Shown: positions 33,131 through 42,460 of the stretch, piece by piece
Position numbering within the stretch: the stretch's first letter is position 1
Layout: each line of letters opens with the position of its first letter
DNA from: JACDAV01 sp964626755
Lineage (GTDB): Bacteria; Chloroflexota; Limnocylindria; Limnocylindrales; CSP1-4
Length of the DNA stretch: 64,000 nucleotides
Direction of reading: 5' to 3'
NCBI GenBank assembly: GCA_964626755.1
Contig: CAZVGO010000020.1
Span: 1-64,000 of the forward strand
The notes under the pieces: generated by a model
Told to the model about the DNA's origin: nothing
Seen by the model: the letters and a program-made list of their open reading frames with translations, nothing else
Database searches by the model: none
Position numbers and translations under genes: made by a program

Positions 33131-34411
33131 GTGAGGCCCCACAGTGTGGGCGCGGTCGTGTGTGCCACCGTGCTGGCAGTGAGCGCCGTTGGAGTCGCGC
33201 TCGCTGGCCCGTCGGCCACAGGCGTCGCGGCCAAGAACACCCCAGGCAACAACGGCACGGTCAAGATCCACGATGGCGCCGGCGAGCCCAGCTCGGAGCG
33301 CCGGAACGAGCCCAAGGTCTGCACGTTCCATCTCCACTTCTTCGGCGGCGACGACCAGCAGTCCGGGTCGTGGGAGATCCAGCGCTGGTCGCCCGGGCCC
33401 AAGGGCGCGGTCGTCCTGAGCGGCACGTACGACACCCGCGGTGACGGCGAGGACCGCGAGCCCGACGCGGGCGCCTACTCGCTGCCGAACGGCCACTACA
33501 AGCTGTTCTGGGACGGCGACACCGGGAAGCACGATAAGCACAAGGTCTTCTGGGTCAAGTGCGCCCAGGCGAGCCATTCGCCCAGCACGAGCCCGTCGCA
33601 CAGCAAGTCTCCGAAGCCGTCGCACTCGGCCAGCGCGAGCCCGAGCAAGTCTCCGAAGCCGTCGCACTCGGCCAGCGCGAGCCCGAGCAAGTCTCCGAAG
33701 CCCTCGCACTCGGCCAGCGCGAGCCCGAGCAAGTCCCCGAAGCCCTCGCACAGCAAGTCGCCCAGGCCATCGCACTCGGCGAGCCCGAGCCCGACCGGGT
33801 CCGTCCTGCCGACGGCGAGCGCCTCGGCCAGCCCGAGCAAGTCCCCGAAGCCCTCGCACACGGCGAGCCCGAGCCCGACCGGGTCCGTCCTGCCGACGGC
33901 GAGCGCCTCGGCCAGCCCGAGCAAGTCCCCGAAGCCATCGCACTCGGCGAGCCCGAGCCCGACCGGGTCCGTCCTGCCGACGGCGAGCGCCTCGGCCAGC
34001 CCGAGCAAGTCCCCGAAGCCCTCGCACACGGCGAGCGCGAGCCCGAGCGGCAGTCCGAGCGCGAGCCCGAGCGGCGGTCCGAGCGCGAGCCCATCCGGGA
34101 CAGTTCTCCCGACAGCGAGCGTTTCGGCCAGCCCGAGCGGCGTCCCAAGCCCGTCGCAAACGGGTCAGCCCTCGCCGACTGCCAGCCCGTCACCGACGGG
34201 AACCAGCGGCGGTGAGACCGGAACGCCGCTGCCCACGGAAGGCGGCGCCACCGAGTCGCCCGACACCACTCTTCCGCCCACCAATGCCCTCGAGCCCCAG
34301 GCCCAGCCCGGTGGCAACCTCCCGGCCGTCCTCCTGGTCCTCCTGGCCATCGGGTCGATCGCGATCGGTGCCACCGTCCTTCGGCCAAGGCCCATCCGAA
34401 CCCGGCGCTAA
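33131..34411 (+). CDS. Surface protein with Ser/Pro repeats and C-terminal anchor
   Basis: From the GTG at 33131 (GGAGG 6 nt upstream) the protein is 426 residues. A signal-like hydrophobic stretch (VGAVVCATVLAVSAVGVALAG) is followed by a compact domain (about 60-150: CTFHLHFFGGDDQQSGSWEI, then HYKLFWDGDTGK and KVFWVKC), probably beta-sandwich with a Cys pair. A long SPSKSPKPSHSAS-type repeat tract follows (about 155-330). The C-terminus has LPPTN, Pro/Gly spacer, a transmembrane helix (LPAVLLVLLAIGSIAIGA) and a basic tail, the layout of a sortase substrate although LPPTN is not the canonical LPxTG. It is probably displayed on the surface via a rigid stalk. Confidence 0.85.
   Translation: MRPHSVGAVVCATVLAVSAVGVALAGPSATGVAAKNTPGNNGTVKIHDGAGEPSSERRNEPKVCTFHLHFFGGDDQQSGSWEIQRWSPGPKGAVVLSGTYDTRGDGEDREPDAGAYSLPNGHYKLFWDGDTGKHDKHKVFWVKCAQASHSPSTSPSHSKSPKPSHSASASPSKSPKPSHSASASPSKSPKPSHSASASPSKSPKPSHSKSPRPSHSASPSPTGSVLPTASASASPSKSPKPSHTASPSPTGSVLPTASASASPSKSPKPSHSASPSPTGSVLPTASASASPSKSPKPSHTASASPSGSPSASPSGGPSASPSGTVLPTASVSASPSGVPSPSQTGQPSPTASPSPTGTSGGETGTPLPTEGGATESPDTTLPPTNALEPQAQPGGNLPAVLLVLLAIGSIAIGATVLRPRPIRTRR
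33590..34130 (+). repeat. Tandem repeats coding for the Ser/Pro stalk
   Basis: About four copies of a 42-nt unit coding SKSPKPSHSASASP come first. They are followed by about three copies of an 84-nt unit coding a 28-residue block that contains SPTGSVLPTASAS and SKSPKPSH. Copies are nearly identical at the DNA level, so copy number probably varies between strains. Confidence 0.85.
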
Positions 34412-34435
34412 CCGCCGGCCACCCAGCTCCCGGCA

Positions 34436-34475
34436 CGGCCCGGGCCCCGCGAGGGGCCCGGGCCGTTCGGTTTCG
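34436..34475 (+). terminator. Rho-independent terminator
   Basis: A perfect 13-bp stem (34436-34448 with 34453-34465, arm CGGCCCGGGCCCC) with a GCGA loop is followed by TTCGGTTTCGG. It sits 25 nt after the surface protein stop and before the convergent lipoprotein gene, so it may act in both directions. Confidence 0.85.
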
Positions 34476-34500
34476 GTTGGCTCAGCCGGCTTTTCCCTCG

Positions 34501-34902
34501 TTAGCCTTCGCCGCCGGGCATCAGGTTGGCGGGAACCTCGGGGCCCTCCTCGCCGATGAGACCCACTTCGCCGCCCGGCGCGATGGCGAACGTCCAGCGG
34601 TGGCGGTTGATGCAGCCGGCCGGACAGTCGCCCCAGCCGATGGTGAATACGACCTGGTAGCCGCCCTCGACGGCCGTCGCCTCGGACCAGCAGCAGGCGC
34701 CGATGAGCTCCGGATCGAGCGGGCCGAGGCCGGCGAACTCCGGGTACTCGGCCTGCACGCGGGCTGTGGCTGCCTCGGGTGACGTGACCACGGGACCGCT
34801 CGGCGAAGGCGAAGGCGATGACGCTGCCGGCCCACCGGCCGCCGAGCAGGCGGCCAGGACGAGCACGAGGGTCAGGAGCGAGGCTGGGCGCGTGGCTTTC
34901 AC
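34501..34902 (-). CDS. Putative lipoprotein
   Basis: From the GTG at 34902 the protein is 133 residues: basic n-region, hydrophobic stretch LLTLVLVLAAC with a lipobox Cys, a Ser/Pro linker, then a domain of about 95 residues with ACCW and GDCPAGC cysteine pairs. The longer open frame to 35466 runs antisense through the HD gene and is rejected. Function unknown. It is divergent from the HD gene, with starts 51 nt apart. Confidence 0.78.
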   Translation of the reverse strand: MKATRPASLLTLVLVLAACSAAGGPAASSPSPSPSGPVVTSPEAATARVQAEYPEFAGLGPLDPELIGACCWSEATAVEGGYQVVFTIGWGDCPAGCINRHRWTFAIAPGGEVGLIGEEGPEVPANLMPGGEG

Positions 34903-34940
34903 GGCGTGATGATGCGCCAGGTGGCGCCCGGGTTCCCTGC

Positions 34941-34946
34941 TACCCT
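34941..34946 (+). promoter_or_regulatory. -10 box TACCCT, leaderless start
   Basis: TACCCT ends 7 nt before the ATG at 34954. Confidence 0.45.
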
Positions 34947-34953
34947 GCCGCCG

Positions 34954-35520
34954 ATGCCCGCCCCGACTCGTTCCGACGCGTGGAATCTCCTGTGCGAGTG
35001 GACCGCGGGTGACGCCCTGCGCAAGCACGCTCTCGCCGTCGAGGCGGCCGTCGGCTGGTACGGCGAGCAGCGCTTCGGGATCCGTGAGCCGGAGCTCGAA
35101 ACCTGGCGAGCCGCGGGCCTCCTCCACGACTTCGACTACGAGCGATACCCGGACACCCACCCGGTCCGGGGCGCCGAGGAGCTCCGCCGGCTGGGCTACC
35201 CGGACGAGGTCGTCGAAGCGGTCCTCGGCCACGGCGATCACACCGGGGTGCCGCGGACTTCGCTCCTGGCGAAGACCGTCTACGCGTGCGACGAGATGAC
35301 CGGGTTCGTGATCGCCGTCGCCTACGTCCGACCGAACCGGAGCCTCGACGAGGTCGACGTCCGATCGGTCACGAAGAAGCTGCGAGACAAGGGATTCGCC
35401 AGGCAGGTCGATCGGGACCAGGTCGTGAAGGGGGCCGACGAGTTGGGAGTCCCGTTCGACGAGCACGTGATGAACGTCGTCGAGGGCCTCAAGACGGTCC
35501 GCGGTGTCCTCGGGCTCTAA
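34954..35520 (+). CDS. HD-domain hydrolase
   Basis: The 188-residue protein has the HD signature spread over KHALAVEAAV, GLLHDFDYERYPDTH and HGDHTG, followed by ACDEMTGFVIAVAYV, which supplies the last metal ligand. This small family of stand-alone HD proteins probably hydrolyses a phosphoester with divalent metal; the substrate is unknown. The ATG at 34954 with its TACCCT box is preferred over the frame start at 34906. Confidence 0.88.
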   Translation: MPAPTRSDAWNLLCEWTAGDALRKHALAVEAAVGWYGEQRFGIREPELETWRAAGLLHDFDYERYPDTHPVRGAEELRRLGYPDEVVEAVLGHGDHTGVPRTSLLAKTVYACDEMTGFVIAVAYVRPNRSLDEVDVRSVTKKLRDKGFARQVDRDQVVKGADELGVPFDEHVMNVVEGLKTVRGVLGL

Positions 35521-35554
35521 GGCAGGGACCCCGAGCGACCAGCCGCGGGTCTAG

Positions 35555-36250
35555 TCAGCCCGGATCGGAATCTCGGCGGGCGCGGTCCTCGATCTCCCAG
35601 GCGTGATCGAGCACGTGCCAGGCGGTCCGCCGGACGAAATAGCGGGCGTTCCAAGGCTTGCCGACCCCGCTCGGCTCGGGGAGCGGCTTTCCGCTCGCCT
35701 TCGTCGCAAGGACGTCGAGAATCGCCGCCCGACGGCGGGCCGCGGCATCACCTCTGCCGCGCTCGATCACGGAGCGTTTGGCTCCGAACTGGACGAGGTA
35801 CGCCTCCTCCGCCTCGCGGACGTGGCTGACGATCTTGTCGAGGTCGCGACCCCCACCGCGGGGCCCCTTCCGCAGCTCGACACCCTCGGCCGCCCTCACC
35901 GCGGCGTCGAACGCGACCCACGAGCCGTCGAGGATGGCCGCCAGGCGCTCCCGCTCGGCCCGGCCGATCGGCCGGTCATCCTCCTCGGGCCACCGGCCCG
36001 GGACACCGAAGTCCGTCCCGGTGCCACCCTTGAGCCGGTGGACGACCTCGAGCTGGGAGGGGTCGCTCGGAGCGACGAACGGCGGCACCGCCGTCCGGAC
36101 GGCGGCCGCGTAGCGGGGACCAGCCGCCACGAGCGCCGCCAGCGCCTCGTCCGGGCCGCGTCCGCTACGGGCCCATCCGGGCCAGTCCAGGGCCGCCGCG
36201 AAGACCTTCTTGTCGCCGCTCTCGAGATAGACCGGAACGCTGTGAGCCAT
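35555..36250 (-). CDS. DinB-like protein with HicB-like N-terminus
   Basis: From the ATG at 36250 the protein is 231 residues. Residues 1-55 (VYLESGDKKVFAAALDWPG, then DEALAALVAAG) resemble the HicB/UPF0150 fold. Residues about 95-231 look like a DinB four-helix bundle, with metal-type His residues in SHVREAEE and TAWHVLDHAWEIEDR. DinB proteins include mycothiol- and bacillithiol-dependent transferases; the substrate here is unknown. The longer frame to 36505 would overlap the divergent promoter region and is rejected. Confidence 0.75.
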   Translation of the reverse strand: MAHSVPVYLESGDKKVFAAALDWPGWARSGRGPDEALAALVAAGPRYAAAVRTAVPPFVAPSDPSQLEVVHRLKGGTGTDFGVPGRWPEEDDRPIGRAERERLAAILDGSWVAFDAAVRAAEGVELRKGPRGGGRDLDKIVSHVREAEEAYLVQFGAKRSVIERGRGDAAARRRAAILDVLATKASGKPLPEPSGVGKPWNARYFVRRTAWHVLDHAWEIEDRARRDSDPG

Positions 36251-36452
36251 GGAGCTGACCACCTCGCCTGCGCGGGTCGGGGGACTTCCTGCTGCCCCAG
36301 GCAACCGGTCCGTACGGTGGCGGCCCGGATAGAACGATCGTACGGTCAGCTTGGACATGTGCGCCTTGCTGCCGGTCCCCGGGGTCAAAATCGGGGAGTC
36401 CCAATCACCGAGGGCGTACTTCCGGGACGGGTCGTTGCCGCCACCGGAGTCG

Positions 36453-38300
36453 ATGCGCCGAAAGCTGCTGATCCGCGGCGGGGCCGTCACGGCCATCGCC
36501 GTCACCGCGGCCTACCTCGTCTGGCGGCTCACTGGCACGATCAACCTCGCGTGGTGGTGGGTCGCCATCCCGCTGTACGTCGTCGAGCTCCACAACGCCT
36601 TCGGCCTGGTCCTCTACACGGTCGGCTTGTGGAGCCTGGACTCCGACCCGTACCCGCCGCCCGTCCGCCTCCGACCACCCAGCGTGGCCGTCCTCATCCC
36701 GACCTACAACGAGCCTGTCGAGGTCCTTCTGCCCACGATTGCCGCCGCGGTCGCCCTCCAGCCGGCCCACGAGACGTGGGTACTCGACGACGGGCACCGT
36801 GAGGAGATCGCCCGTCTTGCCGCGCGCCTCGGCGCGGGCTACCTGACGCGCCCCGACAACCGCGATGCGAAGGCCGGCAACCTGAACCACGCACTGTCGG
36901 TTGTCGACCGGGAGATCGTCGGCGTGCTCGACGCCGATCACGTTCCCTCGGCGACGTTCCTGACCGCCCTCCTGCCCTATTTCGACGACGAGCGGATCGC
37001 GTTCGTCCAGTCGCCCCAGGACTTCTACAACCTGGAATCGTTCGAGCACGAGTCCCGGGGACGGGGCGACATCTTCAACGAGGAGTCTGTCTTCTACCGG
37101 GTAATCGCCCCGGCCAAGAGCCGCTGGTCCGCGCCCTTCTGGTGCGGCACCGGCGCCCTGGTCAGGGTCGCGGCGCTCCGTTCCGTGGGTGGCGTGAGCA
37201 CCGACAGCGTGACCGAGGACATCCACACCACGATCAGGATGTACCGCGCCGGCTGGAAGGGCGCCTACCACAACGAGGTGGTCGCCCGCGGCCTCGCGCC
37301 GGATGACGCCGCCTCGTACATGCTCCAGCGGAACCGCTGGGCGCTCGGGGCCATGCAGGTCCTGCGACGTGAGAACCCGCTGTTCGGGCCGGGTCTGTCG
37401 ATGGCCCAGCGGGTCGCGTTCCTGACTACCCTGTTTGGCTGGTTCGACTCGTGGCGGACGCTCGCCTATATCGTGATCCCGCTCGTCGTCGTCGCGACCG
37501 GGGCGGTGCCCATCAGCGCGCCGGGGGAGGTGTTCGCTCCCTTCTTCCTGCTCACGCTGGGGCTGCAGTTCGTGGCGCTTCGCCTGCTCGCTCGCGGCCA
37601 CTACCCGCCTATCCTGTCCGTGCTGTTCGAGTTCCTCCGGATGCCGGCCGTGGTACCCGCCACGCTCGCGATCTTCCGCCCTCGGGCGACCGCCACGTTC
37701 CGGGTCACGCCGAAGGGCCGAACCACTCGAGGCCTGTCTCGGGTGGAGCCCCCCCGCCTCCTGACGATCCCGGCCGCTGCCACGGCCGTCGGCCTCGCGT
37801 GGTTCGCCGCGACGCTTTTCGGCTTCACTCCGGTCATCTACTCGGTTCCCTGGGCGGCGATCGGCGCGGCTCTCTTCATGTCGGTCAACCTCGCCCTGTT
37901 GCTCGCGGCGATCGGCCGGGTCCGGTCGAGCCGATTCGCCGGCAACCGCCGGGCCAGCGTCCGCCTGTCGTTCGTGGGCCCCGCCCGAGTCGACGGCCGG
38001 CCGGTCAAGCTCGTCGACCTCTCAATCACCGGCGCTCGGGTCTTCGTGCCGATCTCTGCGCTGCCGGTCCCCGATTTCCCTTCTCTGACGTTTGCCGCCG
38101 ATGGGCAACAGCTCGAGCTGGTGACCAGGGTCCGGCGCCGCGGGACGGCCGAGCGCGGTGTCCAGGAGCTAGGGCTGGAGTTCAGACCCGGCCAGGAGCT
38201 GGAGCTGGCTCGCCTCGCCGTCGCCGTATTCCACCCTGCCGACACCCGACCGGCCGCGCTTTCGGGCGAAATCCCGCCCGTCCGCGCGAGCGTCGCCTAG
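36453..38300 (+). CDS. BcsA-like family 2 glycosyltransferase with PilZ domain
   Basis: The protein (615 residues from the ATG at 36453) is a membrane glycan synthase. It has two N-terminal helices, LIPTYNEP, LDADHVPS (DxD), VTEDIHTTIRMY (TED) and QRNRW (QxxRW), then about four C-terminal helices. A PilZ domain follows from about residue 510 with RRASVR and DLSITGARV, which preserve the RxxxR and DxSxxG c-di-GMP-binding motifs. It should make a beta-glucan or related exopolysaccharide on c-di-GMP binding. No BcsB or BcsZ partner is adjacent. The start is uncertain: TTG 36351 and ATG 36357 are in frame and a TACGGT box lies at 36341-36346; the ATG at 36453 has GGAG just upstream. Confidence 0.9.
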   Translation: MRRKLLIRGGAVTAIAVTAAYLVWRLTGTINLAWWWVAIPLYVVELHNAFGLVLYTVGLWSLDSDPYPPPVRLRPPSVAVLIPTYNEPVEVLLPTIAAAVALQPAHETWVLDDGHREEIARLAARLGAGYLTRPDNRDAKAGNLNHALSVVDREIVGVLDADHVPSATFLTALLPYFDDERIAFVQSPQDFYNLESFEHESRGRGDIFNEESVFYRVIAPAKSRWSAPFWCGTGALVRVAALRSVGGVSTDSVTEDIHTTIRMYRAGWKGAYHNEVVARGLAPDDAASYMLQRNRWALGAMQVLRRENPLFGPGLSMAQRVAFLTTLFGWFDSWRTLAYIVIPLVVVATGAVPISAPGEVFAPFFLLTLGLQFVALRLLARGHYPPILSVLFEFLRMPAVVPATLAIFRPRATATFRVTPKGRTTRGLSRVEPPRLLTIPAAATAVGLAWFAATLFGFTPVIYSVPWAAIGAALFMSVNLALLLAAIGRVRSSRFAGNRRASVRLSFVGPARVDGRPVKLVDLSITGARVFVPISALPVPDFPSLTFAADGQQLELVTRVRRRGTAERGVQELGLEFRPGQELELARLAVAVFHPADTRPAALSGEIPPVRASVA

Positions 38301-38369
38301 ACGGCCGGGCCCGGCTCCCGATATGCATCTGTAATGTGGCTGCTAGGCACCCGAACGCAAGACTGTCTC

Positions 38370-38397
38370 GAAGTTAAGCCATCTTTCGTCCGATGGT
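38370..38397 (+). other. 5S rRNA-like fragment in a leader region
   Basis: GAAGTTAAGCC (38370-38380) and CCGATGGT (38390-38397) match, at nearly the right spacing, the conserved central part of bacterial 5S rRNA (GAAGYUAAGCC-N8-CCGAUGGU). The sequence outside this stretch does not fold as 5S rRNA in an obvious way. It may be a decayed fragment or a coincidence. Confidence 0.3.
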
Positions 38398-38401
38398 CCG
38401 C

Positions 38402-38428
38402 TTGACACTGCTGAGTATCCGGTATAGT
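38402..38428 (+). promoter_or_regulatory. Sigma-70-type promoter of the repeat surface protein
   Basis: TTGACA (38402-38407) and TATAGT (38423-38428) are separated by 15 nt, close to consensus and rare in this GC-rich window. They lie about 65 nt before the ATG at 38495. Confidence 0.6.
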
Positions 38429-38494
38429 CAAGAAGCCTCGGCTGCCGCGGCTGAACCTATCGGCAACGGCGCTCGACCGTCACTGGTGTCGAAT

Positions 38495-39352
38495 ATGCGT
38501 CGCCCGACCGCCTTCCTGATGTCCGGCCTGTTCGCTCTCGCGCTCCTCGGAGCGGGATCCCTGGCCCCCGTCGCACCTGTGTCCGCGGCGACGCTCGCCC
38601 CGACCACCACGTGCAATAACGGGGTCCTCAACGCCGGCGGCCAAGGCGCAATCTGCGAAGTCACGGTCGTCAACACGATCACGCCCGCCGGCACCTCCGG
38701 TGTGGTCACGGTCCGTGAATGTACGGGCTCGGCCGGGGTCCCGGAGACAATCTGTGAGACCAGGTCGCGCACCGTGACCGGCGGGGTCGTCGCCGTCACG
38801 CAGTGCAACGGCTCGACCAACGGCGCGGGCGGCACGCTGCTTTGCAGCATCACGGTCACGAACAACTTTGTGGGCGTCAGTCCGGACCCCTCGGTGACGG
38901 CCGTCACGGTCAACCAGTGCGTCGGTTCGGTCACCACGGGAACCGTGAGGGCCTGTGATCCCGATCCGGCGACAACCACCGGCGCCACAATCACCCAGTG
39001 CAACGGCTCGGCCAATGGTGGCGGAGCGTCGCTCACCTGCACCGCGTCCGGGATGGAGTCTTCGGGCTTCACCGTTTTGATCAACCAGTGCAACGGGTCG
39101 TCCAGCGGCGGCGGATCGCGGACCGTTTGCTCTGCGACGATGGCGAGCAACATCCTCGCGGCGCCTACCCCCGCCCCGTCCACTCCCGCCCCTGCGCCGA
39201 CCGCTGCTCCAACGCCCCGGCCGACCACCCCGTCCACAGACACGGCCCAGCTCGCAGGCGGCCAGAGCGGGAGCGGTCTCCTGGTCGTTTCCGGGTTGGT
39301 GATCCTCTGCGCGCTCTCGCTGATCACGGTGTTGCGACGGCAGACTCGCTGA
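38495..39352 (+). CDS. Exported repeat protein with C-terminal membrane anchor
   Basis: The 285-residue protein has a signal peptide (RRPTAFLMSGLFALALLGAGSL, then VSAATLA). About four imperfect repeats of roughly 40 residues follow, each with a core like TQCNGSxNGxG and paired Cys (NGAGGTLLCSITV, NGGGASLTCTAS, SGGGSRTVCSATM). A Pro/Thr/Ala-rich stalk (about 225-255) and a C-terminal helix with a basic tail (LLVVSGLVILCALSLITVLRRQTR-type) complete it. It is probably a disulfide-stabilised surface protein. A GTG at 38486 is an alternative start. It follows the PilZ synthase with its own promoter. Confidence 0.82.
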   Translation: MRRPTAFLMSGLFALALLGAGSLAPVAPVSAATLAPTTTCNNGVLNAGGQGAICEVTVVNTITPAGTSGVVTVRECTGSAGVPETICETRSRTVTGGVVAVTQCNGSTNGAGGTLLCSITVTNNFVGVSPDPSVTAVTVNQCVGSVTTGTVRACDPDPATTTGATITQCNGSANGGGASLTCTASGMESSGFTVLINQCNGSSSGGGSRTVCSATMASNILAAPTPAPSTPAPAPTAAPTPRPTTPSTDTAQLAGGQSGSGLLVVSGLVILCALSLITVLRRQTR

Positions 39353-39450
39353 CATCCGGCAGCCTGGTCATTCGGTCCTGATCGCCAGGTCCGGACGACG
39401 AGGCTGCAGAGCGACTCGATGACCCCGCATCTCGGCCTCGTAGCCCGCCC

Positions 39451-39473
39451 GGCTGGAGCCCCGCGCTCCAGCC
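39451..39473. terminator. Hairpin between convergent genes
   Basis: GGCTGGAG and CTCCAGCC form an 8-bp stem around a 7-nt loop. It lies between the convergent surface protein and ABC permease genes, but no T-tract follows. The rest of this 266-nt gap holds nothing recognisable. Confidence 0.45.
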
Positions 39474-39618
39474 GTCTCGGCTCCGCGACCGCGGCGCTCA
39501 TCGCCAGGGTGCGCGCTTCGGAATACCTCCGGGTCGGCGATAGTCCACGGCCGCCCCGCGCCCCTGATTGGCCGCCGCGCCGCACCTGCGGAGCATCATT
39601 CCGCACAGACCCTTCGCG

Positions 39619-41307
39619 CTAGGCGCTGAGGTCGCGCCGGGCGAAGCCCCAGGCCCCGATCGCCACACCGCCGATCGCGAGCACCAGCGAGGCGACGATC
39701 CCGGCCACTTCCCACTGGCCCACCATGGGCAGGCCGTAGTGCGCCGACAGCGCCAGGTCCTGCACGACGTCAGGGAGCTTGAGAGCGGGCCCGATGATGG
39801 CGACGAACCACGTAGCGATCGTTACGACCACCACCACCGGTCCGGCCAGCCCAGCTCGGACGAGGCCGCCTACCGCTACGCCGACCCCCGCCATCGCGAT
39901 CGCGAAGAGGCCTAGTGCCAGCGTCCCCACGACGGGCGTCACGATGTCGCCGCCGGCGCTTGCGGCGCCGAGCGCGATGCCGATCATTGCGATCACCGTG
40001 ACGACTGCGATGCCAGCAAGGATTCCGAGCCCGCCTGCCACGACCCAGCGCGCCCTTGCTAGGGGCGTGGCCAGCAGGAGCTCCAGACGACCCGACGTCT
40101 CGTCGGATGCCCAACCCGCCACCAGCGTCGCTGCTGCAAGGCCGGCGAGCACGAGGCCGAATTCGACGAACAGGAGCTGGAGGAAGCCGCCCACGGTTCC
40201 CATATCGATTCCGGGAAAGATCGATCCAAGCAGGCGCTCGAAGTCCGGTGACGCTCCCAGCTGCTCGACAAATGATCCTGCGGATCCCGCGATTAGCAGC
40301 CCAAAAATGCCGAGTCCGAGACCCCACGCGAGCGCAGTCGGTAGGTTGTTGCCGATCGTCCGTCCCGCTGGTCCGCGAAGGCCCGCGAGGGCCCCGGGGA
40401 GGCTCGGTGTTGGCACCGGCGTGGTGCTCCCGATGTCGCGGCGGACGAATGCCTCGATCCCCACGGCGAACAGGATGAGCGCGACGATGCCGACCACGGC
40501 CACGGACCGCCAGTCGTACTGGCCGGCAAGCGGAAGGTGGTTGGTCGTCCAGCCCCACCACGTCAGGTTCGCCAAGGGTGCGACTTCCGGGATCGCGAAC
40601 TGGTAGCCGTTCAGGAGGAACCCCGCGAACATCAGCGCTCCGGCGATGCCGATCGCGGCGCCGCGACCAAGGAAGGGCGCGACCGCGAACGCGACCGAAC
40701 CGGCCACGAGCGCCAGCAGGCCGAGCCAGATCGCGTAGCCGGCCGCCGCCGCGACGGAGATCTCGTCGCCTGGGAGTGTTGCAAAGGAGCCGGCCACGAC
40801 GATCGAGACGAAGATCAGCGCCGAGGCGATCGCGACGACGACGATGTGCCCGAACAACTTCTGCATGGCGATGCGTCGGCGCGACAGCGGCGCCGCCGCG
40901 ACGAACTCCAGGCTGCCCCGCCGCGCCTCGCCTGCCAAGGTCCCCGACAGGGCCAGGATTGACCATAGGCTCGCGACGAGCGGGAAGAAGGTGCCGTACT
41001 TGTAGGAGATGTAGCCGCCAAGCGTCTCGACGTTGACCGGCCTGCCGGCCAGTCCCTGGAGGATCGGCGGCACGGCGTTGACGAGATTGGCGATCTGCTC
41101 GCGCGACGCCGCGGTTGAGAACTCGGAGACGATCGCGCCGCTCACGGCGATGAGGATCAAGCCGAGGATTCCGCCGACCAGCAGCGTCGAGCGCCGCGAG
41201 TCGCGGAGCGTCTTGGAGAAGACCGTGCCGAAGCCGTAGATCCGCCGAATCAGCGGGATGGGGGACGGGGGGATGGCACCCTGGTGCCGCCCGATATCCG
41301 AGGTCAT
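39619..41307 (-). CDS. ABC-2 type transporter permease, two-unit
   Basis: From the ATG at 41307 the protein is 562 residues with about 12 hydrophobic segments. They are arranged as two homologous halves, each with an ABC-2 pattern (EARRGSLEFVAAAPLSRRRI in the first, DETSGRLELLLATPLARARW in the second). Such double permeases pair with one ATPase dimer and usually export drugs, peptides or polymers. It begins 1 nt before the stop of the ATPase gene, so the pair is one operon. The substrate cannot be inferred. Confidence 0.9.
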   Translation of the reverse strand: MTSDIGRHQGAIPPSPIPLIRRIYGFGTVFSKTLRDSRRSTLLVGGILGLILIAVSGAIVSEFSTAASREQIANLVNAVPPILQGLAGRPVNVETLGGYISYKYGTFFPLVASLWSILALSGTLAGEARRGSLEFVAAAPLSRRRIAMQKLFGHIVVVAIASALIFVSIVVAGSFATLPGDEISVAAAAGYAIWLGLLALVAGSVAFAVAPFLGRGAAIGIAGALMFAGFLLNGYQFAIPEVAPLANLTWWGWTTNHLPLAGQYDWRSVAVVGIVALILFAVGIEAFVRRDIGSTTPVPTPSLPGALAGLRGPAGRTIGNNLPTALAWGLGLGIFGLLIAGSAGSFVEQLGASPDFERLLGSIFPGIDMGTVGGFLQLLFVEFGLVLAGLAAATLVAGWASDETSGRLELLLATPLARARWVVAGGLGILAGIAVVTVIAMIGIALGAASAGGDIVTPVVGTLALGLFAIAMAGVGVAVGGLVRAGLAGPVVVVVTIATWFVAIIGPALKLPDVVQDLALSAHYGLPMVGQWEVAGIVASLVLAIGGVAIGAWGFARRDLSA

Positions 41308-41308
41308 G

Positions 41309-42208
<900 letters not shown>

Positions 42209-42449
42209 CGGTTGGGTCCTTTCGGTGCACGCGAACCACTTGCGAGGACGGACTCGTCGACGAGGGTCAGCGATCCTCCGGTGCCCGGGGAGCCGAAAAC
42301 CTCCAAGCCTCATTGTCCCACGCGCGGCCGCGGCGGCAACGCGGGAGCCTGGGCTGCCGCGTCCATCAGCCGCAACACACCGAGCAGTGCGCTCATGCCT
42401 GGTAGCTACCACAGGCTCGGTCGGCGCCGGCGCTCATCCTCCTGTTGCG

Positions 42450-42455
42450 TACCCT
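42450..42455 (+). promoter_or_regulatory. -10 box TACCCT of zwf
   Basis: TACCCT ends 5 nt before the ATG at 42461 and 8 nt before the ATG at 42464. Confidence 0.35.
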
Positions 42456-42460
42456 TGACG

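Noticed and set aside
33590..34130. CRISPR-like array
   Set aside because: The 42-nt and 84-nt repeats are contiguous and coding, with no unique spacers and no cas genes.
33559..34215. Repetitive plus-strand frame coding an EPEQVPEALA-type protein
   Set aside because: It is the +1 shadow of the repeat tract in the surface protein gene; the other frame has signal, head domain and anchor.
38300..38400. c-di-GMP (GEMM) riboswitch before the repeat surface protein
   Set aside because: Suggested by the PilZ gene next to it, but the conserved GEMM cores are not found and the segment lies upstream of the promoter, so it would not be transcribed with the gene.
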